Shown: one piece after another, positions 1 through 7,945 of the stretch | How the letters are laid out: each line of letters begins with the position of its first letter | Position numbering within the stretch: position 1 is the first letter of the stretch | Origin: Halobacteriales archaeon QS_1_68_20 | GTDB lineage: Archaea > Halobacteriota > Halobacteria > Halobacteriales > PXRE01 | Length of the DNA stretch: 64,000 bases | Direction of reading: 5' to 3' | NCBI GenBank assembly: GCA_003021085.1 | Contig: PXRE01000011.1 | Location: forward strand, 61,526-125,525 | Made by a program: the position numbers and the translations under genes | The notes under the pieces: generated by a model | What the model saw: the letters and a program-made list of their open reading frames with translations, nothing else | What the model was told of the DNA's origin: nothing | Databases searched by the model: none

Positions 1-85
1 AAAGCACAACCAGGATCTCACGCCTGGCACCGAGGAACACACCGCTGGTAACTGTGGCGGTACAATCATCACGGGGTGTTTCTAA
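1..85 (+). CDS. Lanthipeptide precursor peptide, copy 1 (5' end outside window)
   Basis: The visible 27 codons, read from base 2, match the second half of the next gene almost residue for residue and end at TAA 83-85. The last 16 residues (EHTAGNCGGTIITGCF) are identical to copy 2, although several codons differ synonymously (ATC/ATT, ACG/ACC, GGG/GGC). This conservation of protein but not DNA suggests that the C-terminal core is under selection. The core holds Thr and Cys residues that a class II synthetase could join into methyllanthionine rings. The start lies off the left edge. The lanthipeptide assignment rests on the LanM- and LanC-like genes 1-4 kb away and is an inference. Confidence 0.75.
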   Translation, partial: KHNQDLTPGTEEHTAGNCGGTIITGCF

Positions 86-87
86 CG

Positions 88-207
88 ATGACCGAGATCG
101 AAGTCGTTTCGGAGATCGCCGACAAGCACAACCAGGATCTCACGCCTGGCGCCGACGAACACACCGCTGGTAACTGTGGCGGTACAATCATTACCGGCTG
201 TTTCTAG
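88..207 (+). CDS. Lanthipeptide precursor peptide, copy 2 (39 aa)
   Basis: ATG 88 follows the TAA of copy 1 by two bases, so the two peptides are probably translated from one transcript. The 39-residue product has an acidic leader (starts MTEIEVVSEIADKHNQDL) and a C-terminal core ending NCGGTIITGCF. Cys30 and Cys38 are the only cysteines; Thr26, Thr33 and Thr36 are candidate dehydration sites, which would allow two thioether rings. The leader lacks an obvious terminal double-glycine site except the GG at 31-32 inside the core, so the cleavage point is uncertain. No transporter or leader protease is visible here; it may lie left of the window. Confidence 0.8.
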   Translation: MTEIEVVSEIADKHNQDLTPGADEHTAGNCGGTIITGCF

Positions 208-341
208 CCCAGCCGGATTCTTTCTGGGCATCCGACTGCCCTGACCGGAATCCAGTGTTGCGACGACGGCCGAGCGGAGCGACTAGGCGTCTGTTCTCAC
301 TTACCGAAAGATAAATGAACGATACATATAGATCGTAGATA

Positions 342-1067
342 ATGGAATACACGATCGGGTCGTACGAAATCGGGGACCTGTCCGCCGAACTCCTCGTTCC
401 GTCCGGGATGCCGACGAGCGGTGAAACCGCCGACCTCAACGTTCGCCTGTTCGGGAAGGAACCGCAACGACGAATAGCCGAACTCGCGCTCACGTTGGCG
501 GTCCGGTACCGGACCGAGAACGGCTACGAGCGCGAACGGATCGCCCGGCAAACGCTCGGGGAGGACCTCTCTATCGACGCCGGGCTGAGGACCACCCACG
601 GGACCAGCATTCACGTTCCGCACGCGCTCCCGAGTACGCTCGGTCCCGCAGAGCTGCTGGGGGAAATCGAGTTCGACACCGACCAGGTGGTCGTCGAGCG
701 CGAAGAGATCCTGGCGCTACAGCCGACCAAGCAGTTCCTGATGGTGATCGAGTCCGTGGTACAGCTAGGGTTCGTCCTCGGCGACGTCGAGTATCGGGCC
801 GATCGGTCCCCCGGCGGGGAGCCGTTCGTCCACGTGCTCGAATTCCGCCCGGCGGACGAACGCCGCCAGGGCCAGGTCGACGAGCTGGAACTGTTCGTCC
901 GTGGCGGACGGGACGGGACCACGCTGTTCGCCGCGGTCGACCGCGAGGAGGAGTTCACCGTTCCGCCGGCCGACGATTCGACGACCGTGGACCCGGGAAT
1001 GAAGTCGGACTTCGACGGCATCTACGACCGGGTTCGCGACCTCGTCGAACCCAGGATCGGCGGCTGA
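342..1067 (+). CDS. Spo0M-like (SpoOM, arrestin-fold) protein
   Basis: The 241-residue protein resembles the sporulation-control protein Spo0M family, which in haloarchaea is a common arrestin-fold protein of unknown role. The N-terminal half is a beta-rich domain opening with MEYTIGSYEIGDL and containing a typical ADLNVRLFG strand; there is no signal peptide or membrane segment, so it should be cytoplasmic. A TATA-like ACATATAG lies about 20 bases upstream of ATG 342, suggesting a very short leader. It sits between the precursor peptides and the convergent synthetase genes; a role in lanthipeptide production is possible only by position. Confidence 0.7.
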   Translation: MEYTIGSYEIGDLSAELLVPSGMPTSGETADLNVRLFGKEPQRRIAELALTLAVRYRTENGYERERIARQTLGEDLSIDAGLRTTHGTSIHVPHALPSTLGPAELLGEIEFDTDQVVVEREEILALQPTKQFLMVIESVVQLGFVLGDVEYRADRSPGGEPFVHVLEFRPADERRQGQVDELELFVRGGRDGTTLFAAVDREEEFTVPPADDSTTVDPGMKSDFDGIYDRVRDLVEPRIGG

Positions 1068-1096
1068 GACCGCGGCCGGAGACGGCTCCCGAAGAC

Positions 1097-2317
1097 TCAC
1101 TCGAACCTGAGGATCGACGGGAGGTCCTCCGGCGAGAGCAACCGGAGGATCGTGTACCCGATGCCGGCCGTTCCGAGGAACAGCGACGGATTGTACAGTC
1201 CGTCGACGGTCCCGCCGGCGACGAGATAATCGCCTCGCTCCCGTTTCCGCTCGATCGCGTGCGACGCCAGCCGCCTCGCGCGGTCGAGGTATCGATCGTC
1301 GAACCGACGGCCCAGTTCGATCAGGAACTCGACCTGCGAGAACGTTCCGTGACAGATCGAATCCCTCGACCCGAGTTCGGGGTCGAACGCCCTCGCGCGG
1401 TCGAGGTCTCGTCTCAGGACCTCCCGGTCGTGGTACTGGAGGCTGCCGATCCGGGAGAGGCCGATGCCGGGAACGCCGTAACACCACCAGGTCGGGAACT
1501 CCGGGAGCCGTTGCCAGTTGGCCCGCCAGTTCGTGCGGTACTCCGAGTAGAACACGTTCTCGAAGTCGACGGCCTCGTCGGCGGCCTCCCTGAACGCCTC
1601 TCGCCCCGTGTGTGCGTACAGTCGGTACAGCGAGGCGGCGATGCCGGCCGCCCCGTGGCCCATCCCGGTCGAGAAACTCCGGACGTCCTCGTTCTGGTGG
1701 GTGTCCCAGACGCCGTAGCCCCACTTGCTGAGTCGCTCGTCGAGCAGGTGCTGTCCGCACGCGATTGCCCGGTCGAGGACGGACTCCTCGCCGGACTGCT
1801 CGTAGAGCCGCAACAGCCCCGTCAGGGTACCAGCCGTCCCGAGCAGCAAATCGTAGCTGTCGTCCGCCTGGACCTGCTCGTCGGTGATCGTCCCGGCGAA
1901 CTCCAGGGCCCGTTGCTGGTATCGCTGCTCCCCGGTGAGGTCCGCGAGCGCAGAGAATCCGTAGACGAACGACCCGACGCCGGTCCCGATACCGACGTCG
2001 GCACCGGTCGAAAGGTCCTCCACCTCCTCTTCGACCAGGACGTCGACCGCACTGCGGACTGATTCGCGGTAGGATTCCTCCCCGAAGACGTCGTACATTC
2101 CGGCGAAGTACAGCGCGATGCCCAGGTGGCCGGCGTAGAGACCGCCGCCACCCCGCATGATGAGCGTCCCCTCCCGGGAATCGTGGTTGGTCAGGTCGTA
2201 GCTTATCCACCCGGTGTCCCCGTCCGGAAGCTCCCGTTCGTCCCGCTGGATGCGGCTGAATATCTCGCGGGCCTCCCGGCGGAGTTCGGCGTCGGAGAGG
2301 GACCGATCGGCGATCAC
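1097..2317 (-). CDS. LanC-like lanthipeptide cyclase (separate cyclase half of a split LanM)
   Basis: This 406-residue protein carries the LanC signatures in order: GHG at 220-222, WWCYGVPG with Cys279, and ICHG with Cys322-His323. These are the three zinc ligands that activate the cysteine thiol for addition to dehydrated Thr/Ser in known LanC and LanM cyclase domains. The start is GTG 2317, overlapping the dehydratase stop by four bases (GTGA), with an SD-like GAGGGGTGA a few bases before it, so the two halves look translationally coupled. Its own frame has a TGA two codons upstream of the GTG. LanM enzymes normally carry this domain fused to the C-terminus of the dehydratase. The product is presumably cytoplasmic and acts on the precursors at 1-207. 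Confidence 0.88.
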   Translation of the reverse strand: MIADRSLSDAELRREAREIFSRIQRDERELPDGDTGWISYDLTNHDSREGTLIMRGGGGLYAGHLGIALYFAGMYDVFGEESYRESVRSAVDVLVEEEVEDLSTGADVGIGTGVGSFVYGFSALADLTGEQRYQQRALEFAGTITDEQVQADDSYDLLLGTAGTLTGLLRLYEQSGEESVLDRAIACGQHLLDERLSKWGYGVWDTHQNEDVRSFSTGMGHGAAGIAASLYRLYAHTGREAFREAADEAVDFENVFYSEYRTNWRANWQRLPEFPTWWCYGVPGIGLSRIGSLQYHDREVLRRDLDRARAFDPELGSRDSICHGTFSQVEFLIELGRRFDDRYLDRARRLASHAIERKRERGDYLVAGGTVDGLYNPSLFLGTAGIGYTILRLLSPEDLPSILRFE

Positions 2318-4236
2318 GATTCACCCCTCGGTTGCTCGCCCAGTCGAGAGCCACCGAGACACGCACGGATCAGCCCTCGATGGTGGCGGTTGTCCGCGTC
2401 CGACAGCGAGTCAACCTTCGCTCGCACCTCCTCGATCCCGGTCGTGCCGAAGACCCCCTCCTCGACGGTTTCGCCCCTGAATCGCAGTTCGTCGACGTCC
2501 GTCACCGTGGTGAATCGGGGAATGTCCCGCTCGACCATCGCCGCCGTCTCCAGGTCGATCACCTCGTCTACCCAGTCGGGGCGATCCCCAACCCTGTGCT
2601 CCCAGCGATCGATCCGCTCCGTCCGTATCTTGTACTCGTATCGGAGTCCGTCCCGCAGGTACTTCGGGCTCGAGACTGTGTCGAGGAGCAGCCGGTACTG
2701 GAGCGTCTCCTGGAGGACGTTCCGGACGGTGACCCCCTCGAACAGGTCCTCGACTTTCCGTTCCACCGCCGGCTTCGACCGCGAGATGGCGTCGTACGTC
2801 GCGGCGAACCCCTCGACGAGTTCGTCGACGAACTGGCGGGCCCCAGCGGGATCGCCGTCGATCGTCGGATAGTTCTCCTCCGGAACCGCCGTCGGAGTAC
2901 TGTACTCCATGTCCATCGCGTCGGTGTTGACGTGAAACCACTCGCGCCGAGGCGCATCGAGGGATTGCTCCTCGATCGCGTCCAGCGCTGCCATATTGTG
3001 GTCGTGAAACTCCAGTTCGTACGGCAACAGCGCGGAGTTCAGCACCGTCTCCCTGACCTCGTTCTCCTGGAGTCTCTCGCCGAGGTTCTTCCGCGGGAGT
3101 TCCGACATCGGTACGTTGACGTGGCAGGTGGTCTCGGCATCGACGATGACCGGCCCGGGGTCCGCGGCGATCAGGTTCTCCAGGTGACAGTCAGTCACGT
3201 CGAGGAGGTACAGTACACAGAGGAGGCTTCCGGCGCGTTCGTAGTACGCTTCGACGTCCGCCATCGCCGAGAACGCGGGGCTCTCGATCCGCTCGATCCA
3301 GGCGTAGGAGTCCCGGTAGCGGAACTCCGGTTCTTCGAACGCCGGGACGTCGTCGAACTCGCGCCCGAGCCAGGCCCTGAACTCGTAAAACCGCAGGTCG
3401 GCCTCGACGTCCCGCGGTTTGTAGACCACCTCGTCGCCGGACTCGAACTCCACGACGATCACGGTCCGGCCCCCGTCGTGGGGATCACCAGCCCCCAGTC
3501 GGAGTCGCGTCACTGGTCCCGGATCGTCCGTGTCCAGCAGCGACAGGATGGCCTCGTAGTCGTCGTCCACCCGGGAGAGGAACTCCGATACCACGTTGCC
3601 CCACTGCCGGGCCACGACGGTGACCAACCGCGCCAGGACGGGGAACTCCTCGAAGAACTCCGTCGCCCGGTCGTCGTAGAAGTTCGCGACGTACCTGTCG
3701 TACCAGCGCGTCTCCTCGGGGGAGAGACGGTCGGCGGCGACGACGGCCGGGGCACGCTCGGCCACGTACGAAACGTAATCCAGGTGGAGCGCCTGGGCCC
3801 CGATGTCCACCAGTCTCTCCAGGAGGTGTTCCTCCAGGTCCCGAACGGCACGTTCGGATAGCCGGTCGAAGTCACCGTCCACGTTGCGACGACTGTATTC
3901 GACGATCCACAGGAAGATATCCTCGAACGGATACTCCGACCCGGTGTCCTCGCGCGGGGGACCGTCCAGTTCCGAGAGCAACTCCATCGCGTCGGAGAAC
4001 GCGTCGATCCAGTCCGGGAAGTCCTCGTCCGTCGGCCACGTCTCGATGGTCAGCCGGTCGCTGGCCGCCTCGAAGTCTTCGTCGTTCGGAGGGAGAAACC
4101 CCAGCACGGCCTCCTCGACCGCATCGTAACTCGCCTCGGCCGGCCGTCGCAGGTCGAGTTCCTCCAGGTTCAGATGGCCACTCCGGATTCTCTCGGTCAA
4201 GAACTCCGAAGAAGCACACAGTCCCGATTCGTCCAT
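2314..4236 (-). CDS. LanM-type lanthipeptide dehydratase (DUF4135), without cyclase domain
   Basis: The 640 residues correspond to the kinase-like dehydratase half of class II LanM synthetases, which phosphorylates Ser/Thr of the precursor and then eliminates phosphate. Residues at the right order and spacing to match those reported for CylM (recalled, not aligned) are D251 and H253, K273 (YKPR), D349-H351-N354 (DCHLEN), D366 (VDAE), R505 and T511, so the active site appears complete. The protein ends where canonical LanM would continue into the cyclase; the cyclase is the next gene, overlapping by four bases. A GGAG lies just before ATG 4236. The pair runs convergently to the precursor genes. 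Confidence 0.88.
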   Translation of the reverse strand: MDESGLCASSEFLTERIRSGHLNLEELDLRRPAEASYDAVEEAVLGFLPPNDEDFEAASDRLTIETWPTDEDFPDWIDAFSDAMELLSELDGPPREDTGSEYPFEDIFLWIVEYSRRNVDGDFDRLSERAVRDLEEHLLERLVDIGAQALHLDYVSYVAERAPAVVAADRLSPEETRWYDRYVANFYDDRATEFFEEFPVLARLVTVVARQWGNVVSEFLSRVDDDYEAILSLLDTDDPGPVTRLRLGAGDPHDGGRTVIVVEFESGDEVVYKPRDVEADLRFYEFRAWLGREFDDVPAFEEPEFRYRDSYAWIERIESPAFSAMADVEAYYERAGSLLCVLYLLDVTDCHLENLIAADPGPVIVDAETTCHVNVPMSELPRKNLGERLQENEVRETVLNSALLPYELEFHDHNMAALDAIEEQSLDAPRREWFHVNTDAMDMEYSTPTAVPEENYPTIDGDPAGARQFVDELVEGFAATYDAISRSKPAVERKVEDLFEGVTVRNVLQETLQYRLLLDTVSSPKYLRDGLRYEYKIRTERIDRWEHRVGDRPDWVDEVIDLETAAMVERDIPRFTTVTDVDELRFRGETVEEGVFGTTGIEEVRAKVDSLSDADNRHHRGLIRACLGGSRLGEQPRGES

Positions 4237-4244
4237 CTCCGGCC

Positions 4245-4275
4245 AGTTTATATCTACATACTAAAAAGTAATTTG
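4245..4275 (-). promoter_or_regulatory. Putative promoter of the split LanM operon
   Basis: The AT-rich stretch upstream of ATG 4236 contains TTTTTAG and TAGATATAAAC read on the minus strand, about 15-35 bases before the start. This fits an archaeal TATA box giving a short leader. The remaining bases to the orc1 stop at 4417 show nothing else recognisable. Confidence 0.4.
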
Positions 4276-4416
4276 GTCGTCATACCGGGTTAAATCGGTT
4301 ATCGGAAACCACGGAATCGACCCACCTGCAGTCGGCCGGACGGCTCCCACTGGCGGGGACGACGACAACCGTAGCGTCGTCGCAGTTCAGGCACTCCGAA
4401 CGTCGGTGCGCACGGT

Positions 4417-6222
4417 TCAGTTGTCGAACCGGGCCTGGACGAACGGCTGGGGGTCCTCGATGTCGCCCAGTCGGGAGTCCGACAGCAGGACGGCCTCGGT
4501 CTCCTCGATGGGGACCGACAGCGAAATCTCCTTGGTGCGGCCGTAGCGGCCCTTCGAGACGACGACCGCGTTGACGATGCCCAGCATGTCCAGTTCCGAG
4601 ATGAGGTCGGTCACCCGCCGCTGGGTGAGGGTGTCGGTCTCCAGTTCCTCGCAGAGTCGCTTGTAAATGTTGTACACCTCGCCCGTGTTGATCGAGTGGA
4701 CGCCGTTTTTCTCCAGCAGGATCGTGGCGAACAGGACGATCTTCGACTGGGTCGGGAGGGTCCGTACCACCTCGACGACGCGGTCGAGTTCGATCTTGTC
4801 CTGGGCCTTGCGGACGTGGGACTCCTCGACCGTGCTGGCGCCGTCCCGTTCCGCGAGTTCGCCCGCCGTCCGGAGCAGGTCCAGCGCCCGCCGGGCGTCG
4901 CCGTGCTCCTGGGCCGCGAACGCGGCACACAGCGGGATCACGTCGTCGGTGAGCGCGCCCGACTCGAAGGCGACGTCGGCGCGGTGCTGGAGGATGTCCC
5001 GCAACTGGTTGGCGTCGTACGGCGGGAAGACGATCTCCTCCTCGCCGAGGCTGGACTTGACCCGGGGGTCGAGGAAGTCGGTGAACTTCAGGTCGTTGGA
5101 GATGCCCATGATCGACACCCGCGAGTTCTCCAGGTCCGAGTTCATCCGCGAGAGATTGTAGAGGGTGTCGTCGCCGGACTTCTCGACGAGTTTGTCGATC
5201 TCGTCCAGCATGATGACGACAACCCGCTCGGTGTAGTCGACCGCGTCGAAGAAGACGCTGTAGACGCGGTCGGTCGGCCACCCCGTCATGGGGACCGGTT
5301 CCATCTCCTCGCGGTCGGCCTCCAGTTCGGCCATGCGGTCGTCGAGGTGCGCCAGCGAGTCGAACTCGGTGTCCAGCAGTGCGGATTCGTTTTCCTCTGC
5401 GCGCGCGTGGAGGTCCCGGAGTTCCTCCAGTCGCCGGTCGATGAACTGCTCGTTCTCCTCGATGAACTTGTTCGCGAGCTGTGCCAGCACCCGGTACTGG
5501 GTGTCTGTCACCTCGCAGTTGATGTACTCGACGTCACAGGGGACCTCGTACTTCCGGGACGTCCGTTCGAGTTCCCCGCTGACGAACTTCGCGCTGGCGG
5601 TCTTGCCGGTCCCCGTCTTCCCGTAGATGAGGATGTTCGACGGCGTGTCCCCCCGGAGTGCCGAGACGAGGATCGTCGCCATCCGGTTGATCTGCTCGGT
5701 CCGGTGTGGGAGTTCGTGCGGCGTGTACGACGGTCGCAGGACCTCCTTGTTCTCGAAGATCGGATCCCCGGCCAGCAGGTCATCGAACAACCCCTGGCCC
5801 TCGTCGTCGTCCAGCAGGACGTCGTCCAGGCCGACGTCCAGCGACCGGCCGGAGTCGTCGCCGCCAGTCGTCGGACCTACCCCCGTCATCGGACCGGCCC
5901 CCGCCGAGGAGGCGTCGTCCCCGCTCGGGCCGACCCCGCCTCGACCCGGGCCGTCCCCGCCCGGCGATCCGGTTGCCCGCGACGACTGACCGGTTTCCCG
6001 GCCCGTCGATCGTCCGGACTCCCCGGACGGTCGACCTCCCTCCCCGTCGGTCGTTCCTGGCCCATCGGTAACCTGCGACACGTCGGTCGACCGCGACGAA
6101 TCGCGGTCGACCGTCGCGCTCCCGTCGGAAAGGTCCGTCAGCGACTGCTGATCGTGCGGCGAACCGTGCGCCTCGCCGCTACCGTCGTCCTCGCCCATGG
6201 TGATGTTTTCGTCCTCGTTCAT
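4417..6222 (-). CDS. orc1: Orc1/Cdc6 replication initiator with long disordered N-terminal extension
   Basis: This is the archaeal AAA+ origin-binding initiator that loads MCM. With ATG 6222 as start it has 601 residues. Residues 1 to about 150 are Gly/Ser/Asp-rich and probably disordered; the core begins near GDPIFENKEVL. Walker A (GKTGTGKT) is at about 201-208 and Walker B (MLDEID) near 338-343, followed by sensor and winged-helix regions. An extra charged, probably coiled-coil insert (about 255-310) sits between Walker A and B. A GTG at 6234 is in frame but lies inside an origin recognition box, so ATG 6222 is preferred. The gene borders the origin region, as expected of an oriC-linked orc1. 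Confidence 0.93.
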   Translation of the reverse strand: MNEDENITMGEDDGSGEAHGSPHDQQSLTDLSDGSATVDRDSSRSTDVSQVTDGPGTTDGEGGRPSGESGRSTGRETGQSSRATGSPGGDGPGRGGVGPSGDDASSAGAGPMTGVGPTTGGDDSGRSLDVGLDDVLLDDDEGQGLFDDLLAGDPIFENKEVLRPSYTPHELPHRTEQINRMATILVSALRGDTPSNILIYGKTGTGKTASAKFVSGELERTSRKYEVPCDVEYINCEVTDTQYRVLAQLANKFIEENEQFIDRRLEELRDLHARAEENESALLDTEFDSLAHLDDRMAELEADREEMEPVPMTGWPTDRVYSVFFDAVDYTERVVVIMLDEIDKLVEKSGDDTLYNLSRMNSDLENSRVSIMGISNDLKFTDFLDPRVKSSLGEEEIVFPPYDANQLRDILQHRADVAFESGALTDDVIPLCAAFAAQEHGDARRALDLLRTAGELAERDGASTVEESHVRKAQDKIELDRVVEVVRTLPTQSKIVLFATILLEKNGVHSINTGEVYNIYKRLCEELETDTLTQRRVTDLISELDMLGIVNAVVVSKGRYGRTKEISLSVPIEETEAVLLSDSRLGDIEDPQPFVQARFDN

Positions 6223-6230
6223 CGTTGATC

Positions 6231-6254
6231 CCACCCCTTCGTTTCAACTGGAGA
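6231..6254 (-). promoter_or_regulatory. Origin recognition box (ORB) 1
   Basis: Read on the minus strand the box is TCTCCAGTTGAAACGAAGGG followed by GTGG, matching the archaeal ORB core and its G-string. It overlaps the upstream edge of orc1, so Orc1 binding could also repress its own promoter (inference). Confidence 0.8.
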
Positions 6255-6656
6255 CTAGAGGGACGCCTACGGAAAATGCCCGTTAGAGTGGCTTTGCCCG
6301 GTGATATGGATTCATCGTCCCCATGATTGGCGTCCAGTTGATGCAGGCGAATAAGAGGTAGACCAGGGGCATAAATCCTTCCCTCCGTCTCGCGCAACCG
6401 GTACCTTTCGATTACGCATACGTAAGAGTAGCGTATCGGGGCCCGGACCGTCTGGCGATTTCGGTAGCGTCGTCGTTAACGTCGGAGCAGGATCGAACGC
6501 CGGAGTAGGAGAATCCTACCAGCCGGGTTCGTTTTCAGGTGGAACGACCCGACCCCCACCGGGACGGTCCGACTGCCTCCGGACGACCACGTCCTGATCT
6601 GGGACCGGGGTTACGTCGACCACCGGGGTTGTCGACGGCCGGAACTCGTCCCTCCG

Positions 6657-6707
6657 CAGTCGTGGCGAAGTAGTCGGATCTCCCCAGTCGTGACGAAGTA
6701 GTCGGAT
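6657..6707 (+). repeat. Two 23-bp direct repeats within the origin region
   Basis: CAGTCGTGGCGAAGTAGTCG and CAGTCGTGACGAAGTAGTCG, each followed by GAT, occur 28 bases apart with one mismatch. They do not match the ORB core. They could be an iterated protein-binding site or a local duplication. Confidence 0.65.
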
Positions 6708-6824
6708 GTCGTTCGAACCTCAACTCCCGCGATTTCACGTCCACCATTCCGTCGGTCCTCGGCGGACGAGTCGTCGGGAAGTCGACGGATCCGTTCTTCC
6801 CTGGCAGTGCCGGAGCGCCGCCCC

Positions 6825-6848
6825 CCACCCCTTGGTTTCGTGTGGAGC
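6825..6848 (-). promoter_or_regulatory. Origin recognition box (ORB) 2
   Basis: The minus strand reads GCTCCACACGAAACCAAGGG then GTGG, a near-consensus haloarchaeal ORB. It forms the left inner box of the inverted pair around the AT-rich stretch. Confidence 0.85.
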
Positions 6849-6884
6849 CGGAAGAGAGGAAGGTGCCCACCCCTCCTTTGCAAT

Positions 6885-6955
6885 AGAAACCTTTTTGAAT
6901 CCTATCTGTGAATCACATCCGTAATACAATCGTAACTTATATTTCAGTTATGGGG
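6885..6955. promoter_or_regulatory. AT-rich stretch, candidate duplex unwinding element
   Basis: The run from AACCTTTTTGAATCC to ACTTATATTTCAGTTATGG is strikingly AT-rich in otherwise GC-rich DNA and lies between two divergent ORBs, the standard position of the unwinding element. Functional proof is absent. Confidence 0.65.
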
Positions 6956-7002
6956 CTAGTGGAACCTAGTCCGATTCCGGCCGACCCCGTCCACGGTCCG
7001 TC

Positions 7003-7031
7003 CGTTCCACTCGAAACAGTGGGGTTGGGAG
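7003..7031 (+). promoter_or_regulatory. Origin recognition box (ORB) 3
   Basis: The plus strand reads GTTCCACTCGAAACAGTGGG then GTTGGGAG. It points away from the AT-rich stretch and is the right inner box of the inverted pair. Confidence 0.85.
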
Positions 7032-7364
7032 GGCGTGTGAGGAACGTACCCATGGTTACCCGAACCGTCTTCTCCGCGGGACCCGGGGATTCGAGACCAC
7101 GACGACGGCCGGACGGTCAGGAATTCGATTACCGCCGGGCCAGCGGGGACGCACTGCCCCCGCAGAATCGAGCGATGGTCTCGTCCGGGTTCGCGGTCGG
7201 CTCCAGCATCTCCACGACCCGACCTCGGATACTGACCACTGTGGCGTCTCCGTGCCCACGGCCGTCTTGCGGTTACGAACCGCCGTGAGGCGGAGCCGTT
7301 CGGGGGACTTCGACCGAATCGGGGGTCTCCGGTCCGTGGATTCTTGATCGATGCTCGATCGACG

Positions 7365-7393
7365 AGTTCCAGTTGAAACGGAGGGGTTAGGAG
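7365..7393 (+). promoter_or_regulatory. Origin recognition box (ORB) 4
   Basis: The plus strand reads GTTCCAGTTGAAACGGAGGG then GTTAGGAG, an ORB in the same orientation as ORB 3. Its central TTCCAGTTGAAACG is the mirror of ORB 1, so the outer boxes also form an inverted pair. Confidence 0.83.
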
Positions 7394-7459
7394 TGTCGGA
7401 ACCACGTGGAACGGAGGTCGGTTGACTAACGGCGCCGAGGGGCGGTGGGCCCGGAGAAC

Positions 7460-7691
7460 TGTCGGCTTCGGTCCCGACGATGGCACGACAGTCGTCCAGG
7501 TCGATCCCGTCCATCGCGAGATGGGCCTCGAATTCGGCCTCGCTCCCGAACGCGTCTCGCTACTCCGAGAGGGTCTCCTGGATTGACGTTCCGTCCGGTG
7601 GTTCTTCCTCGTGGACGTCCCGATCTTCGATTCGCTCCTGCAGTGTACGGGTCCGACCGGCGATTTTGCGCCGCTGGGTCCCCTCGAACTA
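7460..7691 (-). pseudogene. Remnant of a LanM N-terminus
   Basis: On the minus strand an open stretch reads RRKIAGRTRTLQERIEDRD, continues through an in-frame TAG (7560-7562), and resumes with SEAEFEAHLAMDGIDLDDCR then AIVG. The pattern (a TLxERI helix followed by a FxxxLxxDGIxxxxxRxxxG helix) is that of the extreme N-terminus of class II lanthipeptide synthetases. No start codon precedes it and the rest of the gene is absent, so it is a decayed fragment. It differs in sequence from the N-terminus of the intact dehydratase at 4236, so it came from a different LanM. The family match is by memory and only moderately sure. Confidence 0.45.
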
Positions 7692-7945
7692 TAATATTAA
7701 GTGAAATATATTTCCGTTCGTCGGTGGTTCGACTCGACGTCTGCCGACTGGAACAGGTTGGAACTTCGACGGCTGGGGGTCGAGGGCCGGCCGAGATGAT
7801 GCCAGGACTGTGCCGGAACCTGCCCTCGACGTGCGCCCGTACGTATCAAGTCGAATATCTATGTCTGACGTAACCTTAAGTCGGTAGGGGTCCCTCGTAC
7901 GGCCAGACTCCCACGTCCGTCTCTCACCGGAGACAGGAGGAAAGG

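Larger units (their letters stand above)
6223..7460. other. Replication origin region (oriC1-type)
   Basis: The non-coding region upstream of orc1 carries four good matches to the haloarchaeal origin recognition box (TTCCA, then GAAAC, then GGGGT). The two left boxes point left and the two right boxes point right. The inner pair flanks an AT-rich stretch at about 6885-6955 that would serve as the unwinding element. The oapABC genes on the far side are the usual neighbours of haloarchaeal oriC1. No convincing protein-coding gene is seen here; frames such as 6908-7288 and 7056-7514 lack family features. Confidence 0.85.

Noticed and set aside
4696-6228. 510-codon plus-strand frame opposite orc1
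   Set aside because: Antisense shadow of a well-supported gene with no family features of its own.
6222-6234. GTG 6234 as orc1 start
   Set aside because: It lies inside ORB 1 and only adds four residues; ATG 6222 fits better.
6522-6546. A fifth ORB (minus strand TTCCACCTGAAAACG)
   Set aside because: The core has an extra A and the G-string is missing, so it is at best a degenerate box.
6908-7514. Long open frames on both strands of the origin region
   Set aside because: No family features, basic composition unlike haloarchaeal proteins, and they cross ORBs; GC-rich DNA gives long chance frames.
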